Made by a program: the position numbers and the translations under genes. From Janibacter limosus (GTDB lineage: Bacteria; Actinomycetota; Actinomycetes; Actinomycetales; Dermatophilaceae), in NCBI RefSeq assembly GCF_004295485.1, contig NZ_CP036164.1, positions 868,001 through 932,000 on the forward strand: a DNA stretch of 64,000 nucleotides, given 5' to 3'. How positions within the stretch are numbered: the stretch's first letter is position 1; each line of letters opens with the position of its first letter. A model generated the notes under the pieces. The model worked only from the letters and a program-made list of their open reading frames with translations, did no database searches and was not told the DNA's origin. Shown here piece after piece: positions 42,696 to 51,067 of this stretch.

Positions 42696-45600
42696 TCAGC
42701 CCCGCCCGCCGGGCCGAAGTCGCAGGCCGCGGGGCGTCATCGTGAAGCCCGCACCGGTCAGGGCCTGGGCGAGCGGGTCGTCGGACCCGAGCACGGGGGC
42801 GCCATCGGCGCGCTGCACCGTCAGGCGCCCGAGCGCCCCACGGTGGACGGCGTCGGCGAGACCACGCGCGGCCAGGGACAGCGAGTCCTCGTCGCTCTCC
42901 CAGGAGAGCAGGGTGCGACCACCTCGCTCGACATAGAGGACGAGCTGCCCGTCGACGGCGACGACGAGTGCGCCGGCCTTGCGCCCGGGTTGGTGCCCCG
43001 AGTCCCGCTCGGGCCAGCGCAGCGCGGCCCCCCACGGGTTGGCCGGGTCCGTGGCCGCCAGGACCACGGCACCCTCGGGCGCGCGGGACGAGCGCACCTC
43101 GTCGACTGCGCCGGGGACGGCGAACTGCGAGGCGCCCAGACCCTCGATGAAGTACCCGCGTCGCACCTGACCGGCTTCCTCGGCGGCGCCGAGCACCCGG
43201 TGGACGGCGGCGAACCCGCCCTGGACCTCCTCGGCGACGACGGCCCCGCGCGTCACGACGCCGTGGCGGTCGAGCAGCCCCTCTGCCGTGGCGTGGAGCC
43301 GGAGGGTGGGGTCGGTCTCTGCGGCCGGGAGCACCGACCATCGTCCGGCCGCACGTGGGGGTCCGCTGCGCTGCGGCAGGCTGGCGCGGCCCAGCCTCGG
43401 TCGACCGCCGTAGCGACCGCGGGCAGCCGGCCGCCGTTGCGGCTTGTGGGCCGTCCGCCCGCCGGCGAGCAACCCGCGCACCGGGGCGAGTGTGTCCCCG
43501 GTGACGAGTCCCCGGTGGGCCAGCGACCACAGGACGTCGGCGAGCGCGTCGTCGTCGACGGGGTCCTGGCCCTCGACCCGATCGCGGGCGACGGCGTCGG
43601 ACAGGTCGCGGAAGAAGTAGGCGCCGCCGCCCGAGAGGGCCGCGAGCACCCGTGCCTCCACGTCGGTCAGGTCCGTGGTGTCGGCGGCCGGCAGTGTCGT
43701 CTCGGCTCCGTCGGCGAGGTGCAGGCTGATCCACGCGTCGTCGCCGGGGAGGCTGCCGTGACCTGCCCACAGCACCTGGCCGGTCGCCATGAGGTCGTCC
43801 AGCAGTGGGCCGACGGTGTCGTCGATGCGGGCCGGCAGGACGAGTGACTCCAAGGCGCTGGCCGGCACACGCACGCCGCTCAGCTGCTCGACGACCCGCA
43901 GCACGCCGTCGCGGCCGCGCATGCGGGTCCCGACTCCCTGCCAGGCCGGCAGGAAGCGCGCGTACTGGCGAGGCTCGACGGGCTCGACCTCGTGCCGTAG
44001 TGCAGCCAGAGAGCGCCGGCGCAGGGTGCGCAGCACCTCGGCGTCGCAGAACTCCCCGCCGCGCCCGCCGCACTCGACGGGCAGCAGGTCGCCCTCGACG
44101 AGGCGCCCGGTCTGCACCAGACGGCGCAGCGCGTCGGTGGCGACCGCACGACCGATGCCGTAGTGCGCGGCCAGGTCGGTCGCGGCGAAGGGGACGTGGG
44201 TGCGGGCGTAGCGGCTGGTGAGCTCGCCGAGGGGGTCACCCGACGGTGCGAGCATCGAGTCCGCGAGTCCCTGCGGCAGGCTCACGCCGAGGGCGTCGCG
44301 CAGCCGGGCGCCGTCCTCGGTGCTCGCCCAGCGGTCCTCGCCGGCCACCCTGACGGGGATGACCTGGCGACTCGCCTCGAGGTCGGTGAGCGCGGCGCGG
44401 ACCGCGGCCTCGTCGAGCCGGCTGCGCCGGTCGAGCTCGGGGACGCCGAGCGGTCCGAGGACCCGCAGCAGGTCGAGCAGGTCCTCACCGTCGCGGGCGG
44501 CACGCTCGGGGGTCAGGCACTGCAGCTCGGCGGCGGTGCGCTCCACGGCGGCGGGGTCGAGCAGGTCCGCGAGGGCCAGCTGCTCGCCGCGGCCCAGCAG
44601 GTCGGCGAGCAGGCTCGGGTCGAGGGTCAGCGCGGCGGCCCGTCGCTCGGCGAGAGGGGAGTCGCCCTCGTAGAGGAACTGAGCGACATAGCCGAACATC
44701 AACGACGCGGCGAAGGGGGAGGGGCGCTGGCTCTCGACGTCGACGAGGGTGACCCGCCGTCCTGCGATGTGGGTCATCAGCTGGGTGAGGGCGGGGACGT
44801 CGAAGACGTCCTGCAGGCACTCGCGCACGGCCTCCAGGACGATCGGGAAGTCGGAGTGGCCGCTCGCCACCTGGAGCAGCGCGGCGGACCGCTGGCGCTG
44901 CTGCCACAGCGGTTGTCGTCGGTCGGGGCGACGTCGGGGGAGCAGCAGAGCACGTGCTGCGCACTCGCGGAAGCGCGCGGCGAAGAGCGCCGATCCGCCG
45001 ATCTCCTCGGTGACGGCCCTCTCGACGTCGGCCGGGTCGAGGGTGATCAGGTCGAGGACCTCGGCGAAGCCGGTGGGGTCCAGCTCGAGGTCCGGCAGCC
45101 GCAGCACGATCCCGTCGTCACCGTGCATCGCCTGCACGTCGATGCCGAAGTGCTGGCGCATGCGGCCGGCGATGGCCAGCGCCCACGGGGCGTGGACCTG
45201 CGCGCCGAAGGGCGAGTGCAGGGCGACCCGCCAGTCGCCGATCTCGTCGCGGAAGCGCTCGACGACGATCGTGCGGTCGTCGGGCAGGTGACCGGTGGCG
45301 GTGCGCTGCTCCTCGAGGTAGGCGAGCAGGTTGTCGCGGGCCCAATCGTCGAGGCCGGCCTGCTCGAGGCGCGCGTGGGCTCCCTTCGCCGGCAGTGCGC
45401 CGACCTCGCGGACGAAGGCGCCGACCGCGGCGCCCAGCTCGGCCGGTCGCCCCAGCTGGTCGCCGTGCCAGAAGGGCAGTCGGCCGGGCTGACCGGGGGC
45501 GGGCGTGACGAGGACCTGGTCGTGGGTGATGTCCTCGATGCGCCAGCTGCTCGTGCCGAGGGTGAAGACGTCACCGACGCGGGACTCGTAGACCATCTCC

Positions 45601-47303
45601 TCGTCGAGCTCGCCGACCCGTCGTCCGGGACCGTCGCCGGAGGCGAGGAAGACGCCGTAGAGCCCGCGGTCAGGGATGGTCCCGCCGCTCGTCACCGCGA
45701 GCCGCTGCGCCCCACGCCGGCCGACGATCGTGCCGGCGACCCGGTCCCACGTGATGCGTGGTCGCAGCTCCGCGAAGTCCTCGGACGGGTAGCGCCCGGC
45801 CAGCATGTCGAGGGTCGCGTGCAGCAGCGTGCTCGGCAGGGAGGCGAAGGGGGCCGCCCGCCGCACGAGCGCCTCCACCTCCTCGACCTGCCAGTCGTCG
45901 AGGGCGCACATCGCGACGACCTGCTGGGCGAGCACGTCGAGCGGGTTGGCCGGGACGTGCATGGCCTCGATCTCGCCGGCGCGCATCCGCTCGACGACGA
46001 CGGCCGACTGGACGAGGTCGCCGCGGAACTTGGGCAGCACGACGCCGTGGCTCACGGCGCCGACCTGGTGCCCGGCGCGACCGACGCGCTGCAGGCCCGA
46101 GGCCACCGAGGGCGGTGACTCGATCTGGATGACGAGGTCGATGGCGCCCATGTCGATGCCGAGCTCCAGGCTCGACGTCGCGACGACGCAGGGCAGGCGT
46201 CCGGCCTTGAGGTCCTCCTCGATGAGGGCCCGCTGCTCCTTGCTCACGGACCCGTGGTGGGCACGGGCGAGGACGGGCGGCGCACCGGTGGAGGTACCCG
46301 ACTGGGCCATGATCTCTGCGGGCGGTCTGCCGGGGGTGGTCGCCCCGGTGGCCTCGACCGCTTCCGGCGGCGTCGTCCTCTCGGCGTGGATCTCGTTGAG
46401 CCGTCCGGTGAGGCGCTCGCCGAGGCGACGGGAGTTGACGAAGACGAGGGTCGATCGGTGCTGCTCGACGAGGTCGACGACCCGTTCCTCGACGTGCGGC
46501 CAGATCGACGCCCGGCGCTCCTCGCCGGCCGCCGCGCCGGAGAGGTCACCGGTCGACTCGCCGAGCTCGGTGAGGTCGGCGACGGGGACGACGACGTCGA
46601 GCTGCCACGACTTGGTCGAGGTGGGCTGGACGATCTCGACGGGTCGGCCGCCCGCGAGGAAGCGGGCGACCTCGTCGACCGGGCGGACCGTCGCGGACAG
46701 CCCGATGCGCTGGGCGGGGGAGTCGAGCAGCGCGTCGAGACGCTCCAGCGACAGCGCCAGGTGGGCACCGCGCTTGGTGCCCGCGAGGGCGTGGATCTCG
46801 TCGATGATGATCGTGTCGACCCCGCGGAGCGCGTCGCGCACCCCGGAGGTGAGCATGAGGAAGAGCGACTCCGGTGTCGTGATGAGGACGTCGGTCGGGG
46901 TCCTGGCGAAGGCGCGACGCTCGCTCGCCGGGGTGTCGCCCGAGCGGACCGAGACCGAGACCTGCGGCGCCGGGAGCCCCAGCCGGTCCGCGGCGTGGCC
47001 GATGCCCACGAGCGGTGCTCGCAGGTTGCGCTCGACGTCGACGGCCAGCGCCTTGAGCGGGGAGATGTAGAGGACCCGGCAGCGGGCCTTGGGGTCCTCG
47101 GGTCGGGGAGCCGAGGAGAGCCGGTCGAGGGCGGAGAGGAAGGCGGACAAGGTCTTGCCCGAGCCGGTCGGCGCGACGACTAGTGCATGACTGCCGGCGT
47201 TGATCGCGCTCCAGGCCCCCACCTGCGCAGGGGTGGGCGCGGCGAAGCTGTCGCGGAACCACGTCGCGGTCGCGGGGGAGAAGCTGTCGAGGACGTCTGT
47301 CAT
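42696..47303 (-). CDS. lhr: Lhr-type DEAD/DEAH-box DNA helicase (large)
   Basis: Giant superfamily 2 helicase, 1535 residues, the Lhr-L size. Walker A is APTGSGKTL, Walker B is IIDEIHAL, motif III SATVRPVDEV and motif VI QRVGRAGH. A winged helix and beta-barrel Lhr core follow, with a long C-terminal domain of about 700 residues typical of the family. The start MTDVLDSFSP is preferred over an in-frame GTG 23 codons upstream, which lacks support. It is transcribed with nei2, suggesting DNA repair. An IS110 element sits just upstream of its start. Confidence 0.95.
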   Translation of the reverse strand: MTDVLDSFSPATATWFRDSFAAPTPAQVGAWSAINAGSHALVVAPTGSGKTLSAFLSALDRLSSAPRPEDPKARCRVLYISPLKALAVDVERNLRAPLVGIGHAADRLGLPAPQVSVSVRSGDTPASERRAFARTPTDVLITTPESLFLMLTSGVRDALRGVDTIIIDEIHALAGTKRGAHLALSLERLDALLDSPAQRIGLSATVRPVDEVARFLAGGRPVEIVQPTSTKSWQLDVVVPVADLTELGESTGDLSGAAAGEERRASIWPHVEERVVDLVEQHRSTLVFVNSRRLGERLTGRLNEIHAERTTPPEAVEATGATTPGRPPAEIMAQSGTSTGAPPVLARAHHGSVSKEQRALIEEDLKAGRLPCVVATSSLELGIDMGAIDLVIQIESPPSVASGLQRVGRAGHQVGAVSHGVVLPKFRGDLVQSAVVVERMRAGEIEAMHVPANPLDVLAQQVVAMCALDDWQVEEVEALVRRAAPFASLPSTLLHATLDMLAGRYPSEDFAELRPRITWDRVAGTIVGRRGAQRLAVTSGGTIPDRGLYGVFLASGDGPGRRVGELDEEMVYESRVGDVFTLGTSSWRIEDITHDQVLVTPAPGQPGRLPFWHGDQLGRPAELGAAVGAFVREVGALPAKGAHARLEQAGLDDWARDNLLAYLEEQRTATGHLPDDRTIVVERFRDEIGDWRVALHSPFGAQVHAPWALAIAGRMRQHFGIDVQAMHGDDGIVLRLPDLELDPTGFAEVLDLITLDPADVERAVTEEIGGSALFAARFRECAARALLLPRRRPDRRQPLWQQRQRSAALLQVASGHSDFPIVLEAVRECLQDVFDVPALTQLMTHIAGRRVTLVDVESQRPSPFAASLMFGYVAQFLYEGDSPLAERRAAALTLDPSLLADLLGRGEQLALADLLDPAAVERTAAELQCLTPERAARDGEDLLDLLRVLGPLGVPELDRRSRLDEAAVRAALTDLEASRQVIPVRVAGEDRWASTEDGARLRDALGVSLPQGLADSMLAPSGDPLGELTSRYARTHVPFAATDLAAHYGIGRAVATDALRRLVQTGRLVEGDLLPVECGGRGGEFCDAEVLRTLRRRSLAALRHEVEPVEPRQYARFLPAWQGVGTRMRGRDGVLRVVEQLSGVRVPASALESLVLPARIDDTVGPLLDDLMATGQVLWAGHGSLPGDDAWISLHLADGAETTLPAADTTDLTDVEARVLAALSGGGAYFFRDLSDAVARDRVEGQDPVDDDALADVLWSLAHRGLVTGDTLAPVRGLLAGGRTAHKPQRRPAARGRYGGRPRLGRASLPQRSGPPRAAGRWSVLPAAETDPTLRLHATAEGLLDRHGVVTRGAVVAEEVQGGFAAVHRVLGAAEEAGQVRRGYFIEGLGASQFAVPGAVDEVRSSRAPEGAVVLAATDPANPWGAALRWPERDSGHQPGRKAGALVVAVDGQLVLYVERGGRTLLSWESDEDSLSLAARGLADAVHRGALGRLTVQRADGAPVLGSDDPLAQALTGAGFTMTPRGLRLRPGGRG

Positions 47304-47439
47304 GGCAGCCCCAGCCTGCCACCGACCCCCGACACTGATGATGGAATCAGGGTCCGAGGGGTCGTGACTCACCCTCCGACTGGCGCCCTGTTGGGTTGCC
47401 TTCCAGTTGATCTGTCCGGCCCCTCGGGCTCGCCGCCGG

Positions 47440-47550
47440 CCGGGGCGGTCATGACCTGATAAGAGCTTGGCAGTTCCTCACCAGTGTCCTGTCTGACCGC
47501 CCACGGCCGACGTCACCCAGTCGACGACAGCCGAGAAGGGCGCTTCCAGC
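47440..47550 (+). ncRNA. Possible IS110 bridge RNA region
   Basis: IS110-group elements are known to transcribe a bridge RNA, which specifies both target and donor DNA, from the non-coding part before the recombinase gene. The stretch from about 47440 to the ATG occupies that place. I could not derive its two internal loops by eye, so this is a positional call only. Confidence 0.3.
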
Positions 47551-48777
47551 ATGACAGCAGCAGCACCGACATACCCAGACCACGAAGCCGTGGAGGAGGT
47601 CGTCGGCGGCATCGACACCCACGCCGACACCATCCACGTGGCCGTGGTGACCGTTGTAGGGCGCGATGTCGCCGACGAAGAATTCCTCACCACGCTCGCC
47701 GGGTACCGCGCAGCGACCGACTTCCTTCAGGCCCATGGCGTGATCGAGCGTGTCGGGATCGAGGGCACCAGCTCCTACGGGGCAGGCATCGCCCGGGCCT
47801 GCGCCGCGGCCGGTATGGACGTGCGGGAAGTCCTGCGACCCGACAAGACCGTGCGCCGCAAACAAGGCAAGTCCGACCCCATCGACGCCTACCACGCAGC
47901 CCGCGCCGTGCTGTCGGGGCGATCGACCTCGGCGCCCAAGGACGAGAAGATCCTCGGTCTGCGCGCCCTGCACACCGCGCGACGCTCAGCCGTCAAGGCC
48001 CGCACCGCGACGATCCACCAGATCCAACAACTCCTGATCACCGCCCCCGACGGCATCCGGGAGAAGTACCGCGACCTGAACAACGCTCGACTGGTCGAGA
48101 CACTCGCTCGCTGTCGCCCCAACCGGGATGACCTGGTCGGTGGCGCCGTGCTGCGAGCGATGAAAGACCTCGCCGCCCGCCACGCCTTCTTGGACGAGCA
48201 GGCCAGCGACCTCGAAGCCGACATCACGGCCATCGTCCGCACGCTCAACCCCGGCCTGCTCGGCGCCCACGGCGTCGGCCCGGACACCGCAGCACAACTG
48301 CTGATCACCGCCGGGGGCAACCCCGAACGCCTCAGCCACGAGGCGTCGTTCGCCGCGCTGTGTGGGACTGCGCCCGTACCCGCGTCCTCGGGCAAAACCA
48401 ACCGCTACCGGCTGTCGCGAGGAGGAGACCGCGCGGCCAACAGCGCACTACACCGCATCGCTCTGGTGCGCATGGTCAGCCACGCCCAGACCCGCGGCTA
48501 CGTCCAGCGACAACGCGACAAAGGCCGCTCCAGCAAGGAGATCCTGCGCCGCCTCAAGCGAGCCATCGCCCGCGAGATCTTCAAATACCTCACCCGGACC
48601 ATCACCGTGCCCGCCATCGACGACCTACGACCGATGAGACAGGCCAAGAACATCACCTTGACCAGCGCCGCCCAACACTTCGGCGTCTGGCCCGCACGCA
48701 TCTCCACCCTCGAACGAGGCACCAGACGAGACGACGACCTCGCCAACGCCTACCGCGCCTGGCTCACCGCCGCTTGA
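47551..48777 (+). CDS. IS110-family recombinase with C-terminal HTH extension
   Basis: 408 residues. The RuvC-like DEDD domain supplies GGIDTHADTIHVAVV (D), VGIEGTSSYG (E) and SDPIDAYHAA (D, D). The Tnp domain has HGVGPDTAAQLLITAG and the catalytic serine in APVPASSGKTNRYRLSRGGDR. Unlike minimal IS110 enzymes it carries about 50 more residues (LTSAAQHFGVWPARISTLERG...YRAWL) that read as an XRE-type helix-turn-helix. The frame is intact, so the element may still be active. Confidence 0.93.
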   Translation: MTAAAPTYPDHEAVEEVVGGIDTHADTIHVAVVTVVGRDVADEEFLTTLAGYRAATDFLQAHGVIERVGIEGTSSYGAGIARACAAAGMDVREVLRPDKTVRRKQGKSDPIDAYHAARAVLSGRSTSAPKDEKILGLRALHTARRSAVKARTATIHQIQQLLITAPDGIREKYRDLNNARLVETLARCRPNRDDLVGGAVLRAMKDLAARHAFLDEQASDLEADITAIVRTLNPGLLGAHGVGPDTAAQLLITAGGNPERLSHEASFAALCGTAPVPASSGKTNRYRLSRGGDRAANSALHRIALVRMVSHAQTRGYVQRQRDKGRSSKEILRRLKRAIAREIFKYLTRTITVPAIDDLRPMRQAKNITLTSAAQHFGVWPARISTLERGTRRDDDLANAYRAWLTAA

Positions 48778-48837
48778 CAATCAATAGGAGCATCAACCAC
48801 GCCCTGACACTGGCTGAGGTGCGGGTCCCTCCGCGGC

Positions 48838-48857
48838 GAGCCTCGACGCCGAGGCTC
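48838..48857. terminator. Hairpin downstream of the hydrolase gene / IS end
   Basis: Perfect 8-bp stem GAGCCTCG/CGAGGCTC with loop ACGC. It could end transcripts from either side. Confidence 0.55.
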
Positions 48858-48863
48858 CGAGGT

Positions 48864-48932
48864 TCAGCGCTTCAGGAGGTCCAGCACGTGGGCGATCTGG
48901 GTCGCGAGCGAGTCGACCTTGCCCAAACGCAC
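48864..48932 (-). pseudogene. Possible short ORF or gene remnant (22 codons)
   Basis: Minus-strand frame VRLGKVDSLATQIAHVLDLLKR followed by a stop, open further upstream into the next gene's end but with no Shine-Dalgarno sequence. It has an amphipathic helix look and could be the tail of a gene broken when the IS110 element arrived. It may equally be chance. Confidence 0.25.
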
Positions 48933-48935
48933 ATC

Positions 48936-48944
48936 TGTGGACAA
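48936..48944 (-). promoter_or_regulatory. Perfect DnaA-box sequence
   Basis: TTGTCCACA on the minus strand, identical to the actinobacterial DnaA box. It is a single copy, so not an origin. Confidence 0.4.
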
Positions 48945-48947
48945 CCG

Positions 48948-49484
48948 TCAGCGGTGCCTGTCCGGCTCCAGCCTCAGCGTCATGAGCGTCGTCGCGAGCA
49001 TGTCGTAGTGACCGACGAGCAGGAGCAGCTCGATCGCCTCGCGCTCGGTCGTCACCGAGCGCAGCCGCTCCCACTGCGCGTCGTCGAGGTCCTGGGTGCG
49101 CACGAGCACCTGCGCGCTCTCGCGCAGCACCGCCTCACGGGGGCTCAGGCTGTCGACGACGGTGTTGGCGAGGACCGCCTCGATCTCGGCAGTCGTCAGC
49201 CCGGCACGCCGGCCGAGCAGGCGGTGGTGCTCGCGCTCGTAGTCGCAGCCACGCTCGGTGGCGACGGTGAGGATGACCAGCTCGGACTCCCTTCGCTGCA
49301 GTGAGCCGAAGGGCATGAGCCGACCGGCGAAGTGCAGCCAGCCGGTGAACAGGCCCTTGGTCCGCCCGAGCGTCGTGAAGATCGCCGGCGGCTCGGTCCC
49401 CGTCACCCGACCGGCGGCGCGAGCGAAGCCCCAGCGGACCGGCCCGAGCTCGCGGAGGGTGCCCGGGGCGATCCGGGCCGTCAC
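48948..49484 (-). CDS. Carboxymuconolactone decarboxylase/AhpD-family protein
   Basis: 178-residue all-helical protein of the AhpD/CMD superfamily (LQRRESELVILTVATERGCDYEREHHRLLGRRAGLT). The usual redox C-x-x-C is missing, with Cys-Asp-Tyr-Glu-Arg-Glu-His in its place, so a peroxidase role is unlikely; this matches the decarboxylase-type branch often found beside SDR genes. The GTG start overlaps the SDR stop (GTGA). Confidence 0.85.
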   Translation of the reverse strand: MTARIAPGTLRELGPVRWGFARAAGRVTGTEPPAIFTTLGRTKGLFTGWLHFAGRLMPFGSLQRRESELVILTVATERGCDYEREHHRLLGRRAGLTTAEIEAVLANTVVDSLSPREAVLRESAQVLVRTQDLDDAQWERLRSVTTEREAIELLLLVGHYDMLATTLMTLRLEPDRHR

Positions 49485-50341
49485 TTTGGCTGCTCCGTCG
49501 TGTACTCGACCTGCTCCGTGCGCGCGATCTCGAGGGACTCCACGAGGTGGGGCAGCGGCTTGAGCTCGACGACCCGCTGCGCGACATGACGAAGGGGGAC
49601 GACCGGGCCGACCCAGGCCGGGGCCGTGATCCGACGGCTGCGCCGGGCGATGCCGCGCTCGAGGGCACGCAGGCCGGCCTCGATGGGCGCAACACCGCTG
49701 ACGGTGCCGCCACCGGTCAGCTTCTTGCCGGCCGTCGTCGCGAAGCCGCGGCTGGTCATGTCGGTCTCCAGCTCGGAGTAGTAGGCCACGCCGACCTTGG
49801 CTCCGCTGGGCTTGATCTCCTGGCGAAGGGTGTTGCCGATCGCCTCCACCGCAGCCTTGCTCGCGCTGTAGGCCCCCAGGAGAGGGACGTGTACCGCGCC
49901 GCCGAGCGAGGAGGTCGCCATCGCGTAGCCGCTGGGGTGCGAGATGTGGGGACCCGTCGCGCGCAGGGTGTAGAAGACACCCAGGGTGTTGACCCGCAGG
50001 TGGGCCTCCATGACATCGGGCTGGCCGCCGATGATCGGCAGCTGCTTGGCCAGACCAGCGTTGGCGATGACGACATCGAGTCCGCCCAGCTCGGTGACCA
50101 GCTCCTCCACGGCCCGGTCGACCGCGTCGGGGTCGGAGACATCGCACTCTCGCCATGGGGCGTTGTTGCGGCGAGCGACCTCGGCCAGCAGCTCGGGCTC
50201 GAGGCCGGCGAGGGCGACACGAGCGCCGTGGGCGGTCAGGAGGTCGGCGATCCCGGCCCCGATGCCGCGCGCTGCCCCCGTGATGAGGACGCGACGGCCA
50301 CGCAGGGCCGGGGTGTACTTGGGGCGAGGGGAGAGGGGCAT
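49481..50341 (-). CDS. Short-chain dehydrogenase/reductase
   Basis: 286-residue Rossmann-fold oxidoreductase. The cofactor motif GAARGIG spans residues 22-28, NAG follows at VIANAGLA, and the catalytic residues are Ser in ATSSLGG and YSASK. The C-terminal extension (SLEIARTEQVEYTTEQPK) is basic-acidic. The absence of an acidic residue at the end of the second strand (ALAGLEPELL) does not decide NAD or NADP. It is leaderless (TACCGT 6 nt before ATG) with a palindrome over the start. The substrate is unknown. Confidence 0.9.
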   Translation of the reverse strand: MPLSPRPKYTPALRGRRVLITGAARGIGAGIADLLTAHGARVALAGLEPELLAEVARRNNAPWRECDVSDPDAVDRAVEELVTELGGLDVVIANAGLAKQLPIIGGQPDVMEAHLRVNTLGVFYTLRATGPHISHPSGYAMATSSLGGAVHVPLLGAYSASKAAVEAIGNTLRQEIKPSGAKVGVAYYSELETDMTSRGFATTAGKKLTGGGTVSGVAPIEAGLRALERGIARRSRRITAPAWVGPVVPLRHVAQRVVELKPLPHLVESLEIARTEQVEYTTEQPK

Positions 50342-50354
50342 TACCAGACGGTAA
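50341..50354. promoter_or_regulatory. Palindrome over the SDR start codon (TetR-like operator)
   Basis: TTACC-AGAC-GGTAA spans the -10 box (TACCGT, 50353-50348) and touches the ATG of the SDR gene. TTACC/GGTAA half-sites are typical of TetR-family operators; no TetR gene is adjacent. Confidence 0.5.
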
Positions 50355-50380
50355 CAACGAACGCAGTCGGTGGCGACCCC

Positions 50381-51067
50381 TCAGGACTCGTCGCGCAGCC
50401 CGTGCACGAGCAGCGCGAGCGCCGCCGTGTAGGTCGAGAGGATGACGCCGGACGAGATCGCCTGCGCCCGAGGCGTGCTCGCGAAGCGCTCCCCGACGAT
50501 GATCGCGGCGTCGGAGACCAGGAAGAGGGCGCCGCCGAGGGCGATGGTGCGACCGTGGCGGGGTCTGCTCCCTTCGCCCATCGCCAGCGCGGACATCGAG
50601 CCGAGCAGCAGGCCGTACCCGGTGAGCACGGGGTCGGGGGCGCCGCCGTCGGCGTCGAGCACCGCGAGCCCGGCGAGCGTCGTCACCGCCATCGCGGTCG
50701 GGAGGCCTCGAGGCCTGGCGCCATCGGCGACGAGCAGGCCGATGAGGCCGGTCTGCTGCATGGCGAAGGCGCTCGCGCCCACGCGCATCAGCGAACGGGA
50801 CGTCTGACCCTCGGAGCGGCTCGATCGGTACATGAACCAGTCGCCGACGGTCGACCCGGCCAGGGCGGCCAGCAGCGTCCCGGTCCTGGTGGGGGTCCGC
50901 TGGTCGCGTGTCGCCACCACCCCGGCTGCGAGCGTCGGAGCCAGGAGCACCTTGGTCGCGGCATGGGTGCGGTCGCGACCCGCGACGTCGGCCAGGGTCG
51001 TCGCGACAGCGAGCGGGACGTAGGCGAGCAGGTCAGCGCGTGAACGGATCGCTGGCAAGGCGCTCAC
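50381..51067 (-). CDS. YhhN-family membrane protein (lysoplasmalogenase-like)
   Basis: 228 residues, about eight membrane segments. The YhhN pattern is seen at GSTVGDWFMY and GALFLVSDAAIIVGERF, each with a conserved aspartate. Characterised relatives hydrolyse the vinyl-ether bond of lysoplasmalogens. Starts at GTG overlapping the agmatine deiminase stop (GTGA). Confidence 0.82.
   Translation of the reverse strand: MSALPAIRSRADLLAYVPLAVATTLADVAGRDRTHAATKVLLAPTLAAGVVATRDQRTPTRTGTLLAALAGSTVGDWFMYRSSRSEGQTSRSLMRVGASAFAMQQTGLIGLLVADGARPRGLPTAMAVTTLAGLAVLDADGGAPDPVLTGYGLLLGSMSALAMGEGSRPRHGRTIALGGALFLVSDAAIIVGERFASTPRAQAISSGVILSTYTAALALLVHGLRDES

Larger units (their letters stand above)
47400..48800 (+). 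mobile_element. IS110-family insertion sequence (ends approximate)
   Basis: An IS110 transposase gene with about 110-150 nt of non-coding DNA on its left and a short right end (AATCAATAGGAGCATC just after the stop). IS110 elements have no long terminal repeats and leave no normal target duplication, so the ends could not be fixed by eye. The over-represented heptamer CGAAGGG found throughout the window is absent here, in keeping with foreign origin. It separates lhr from the hydrolase/SDR pair. Confidence 0.85.
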
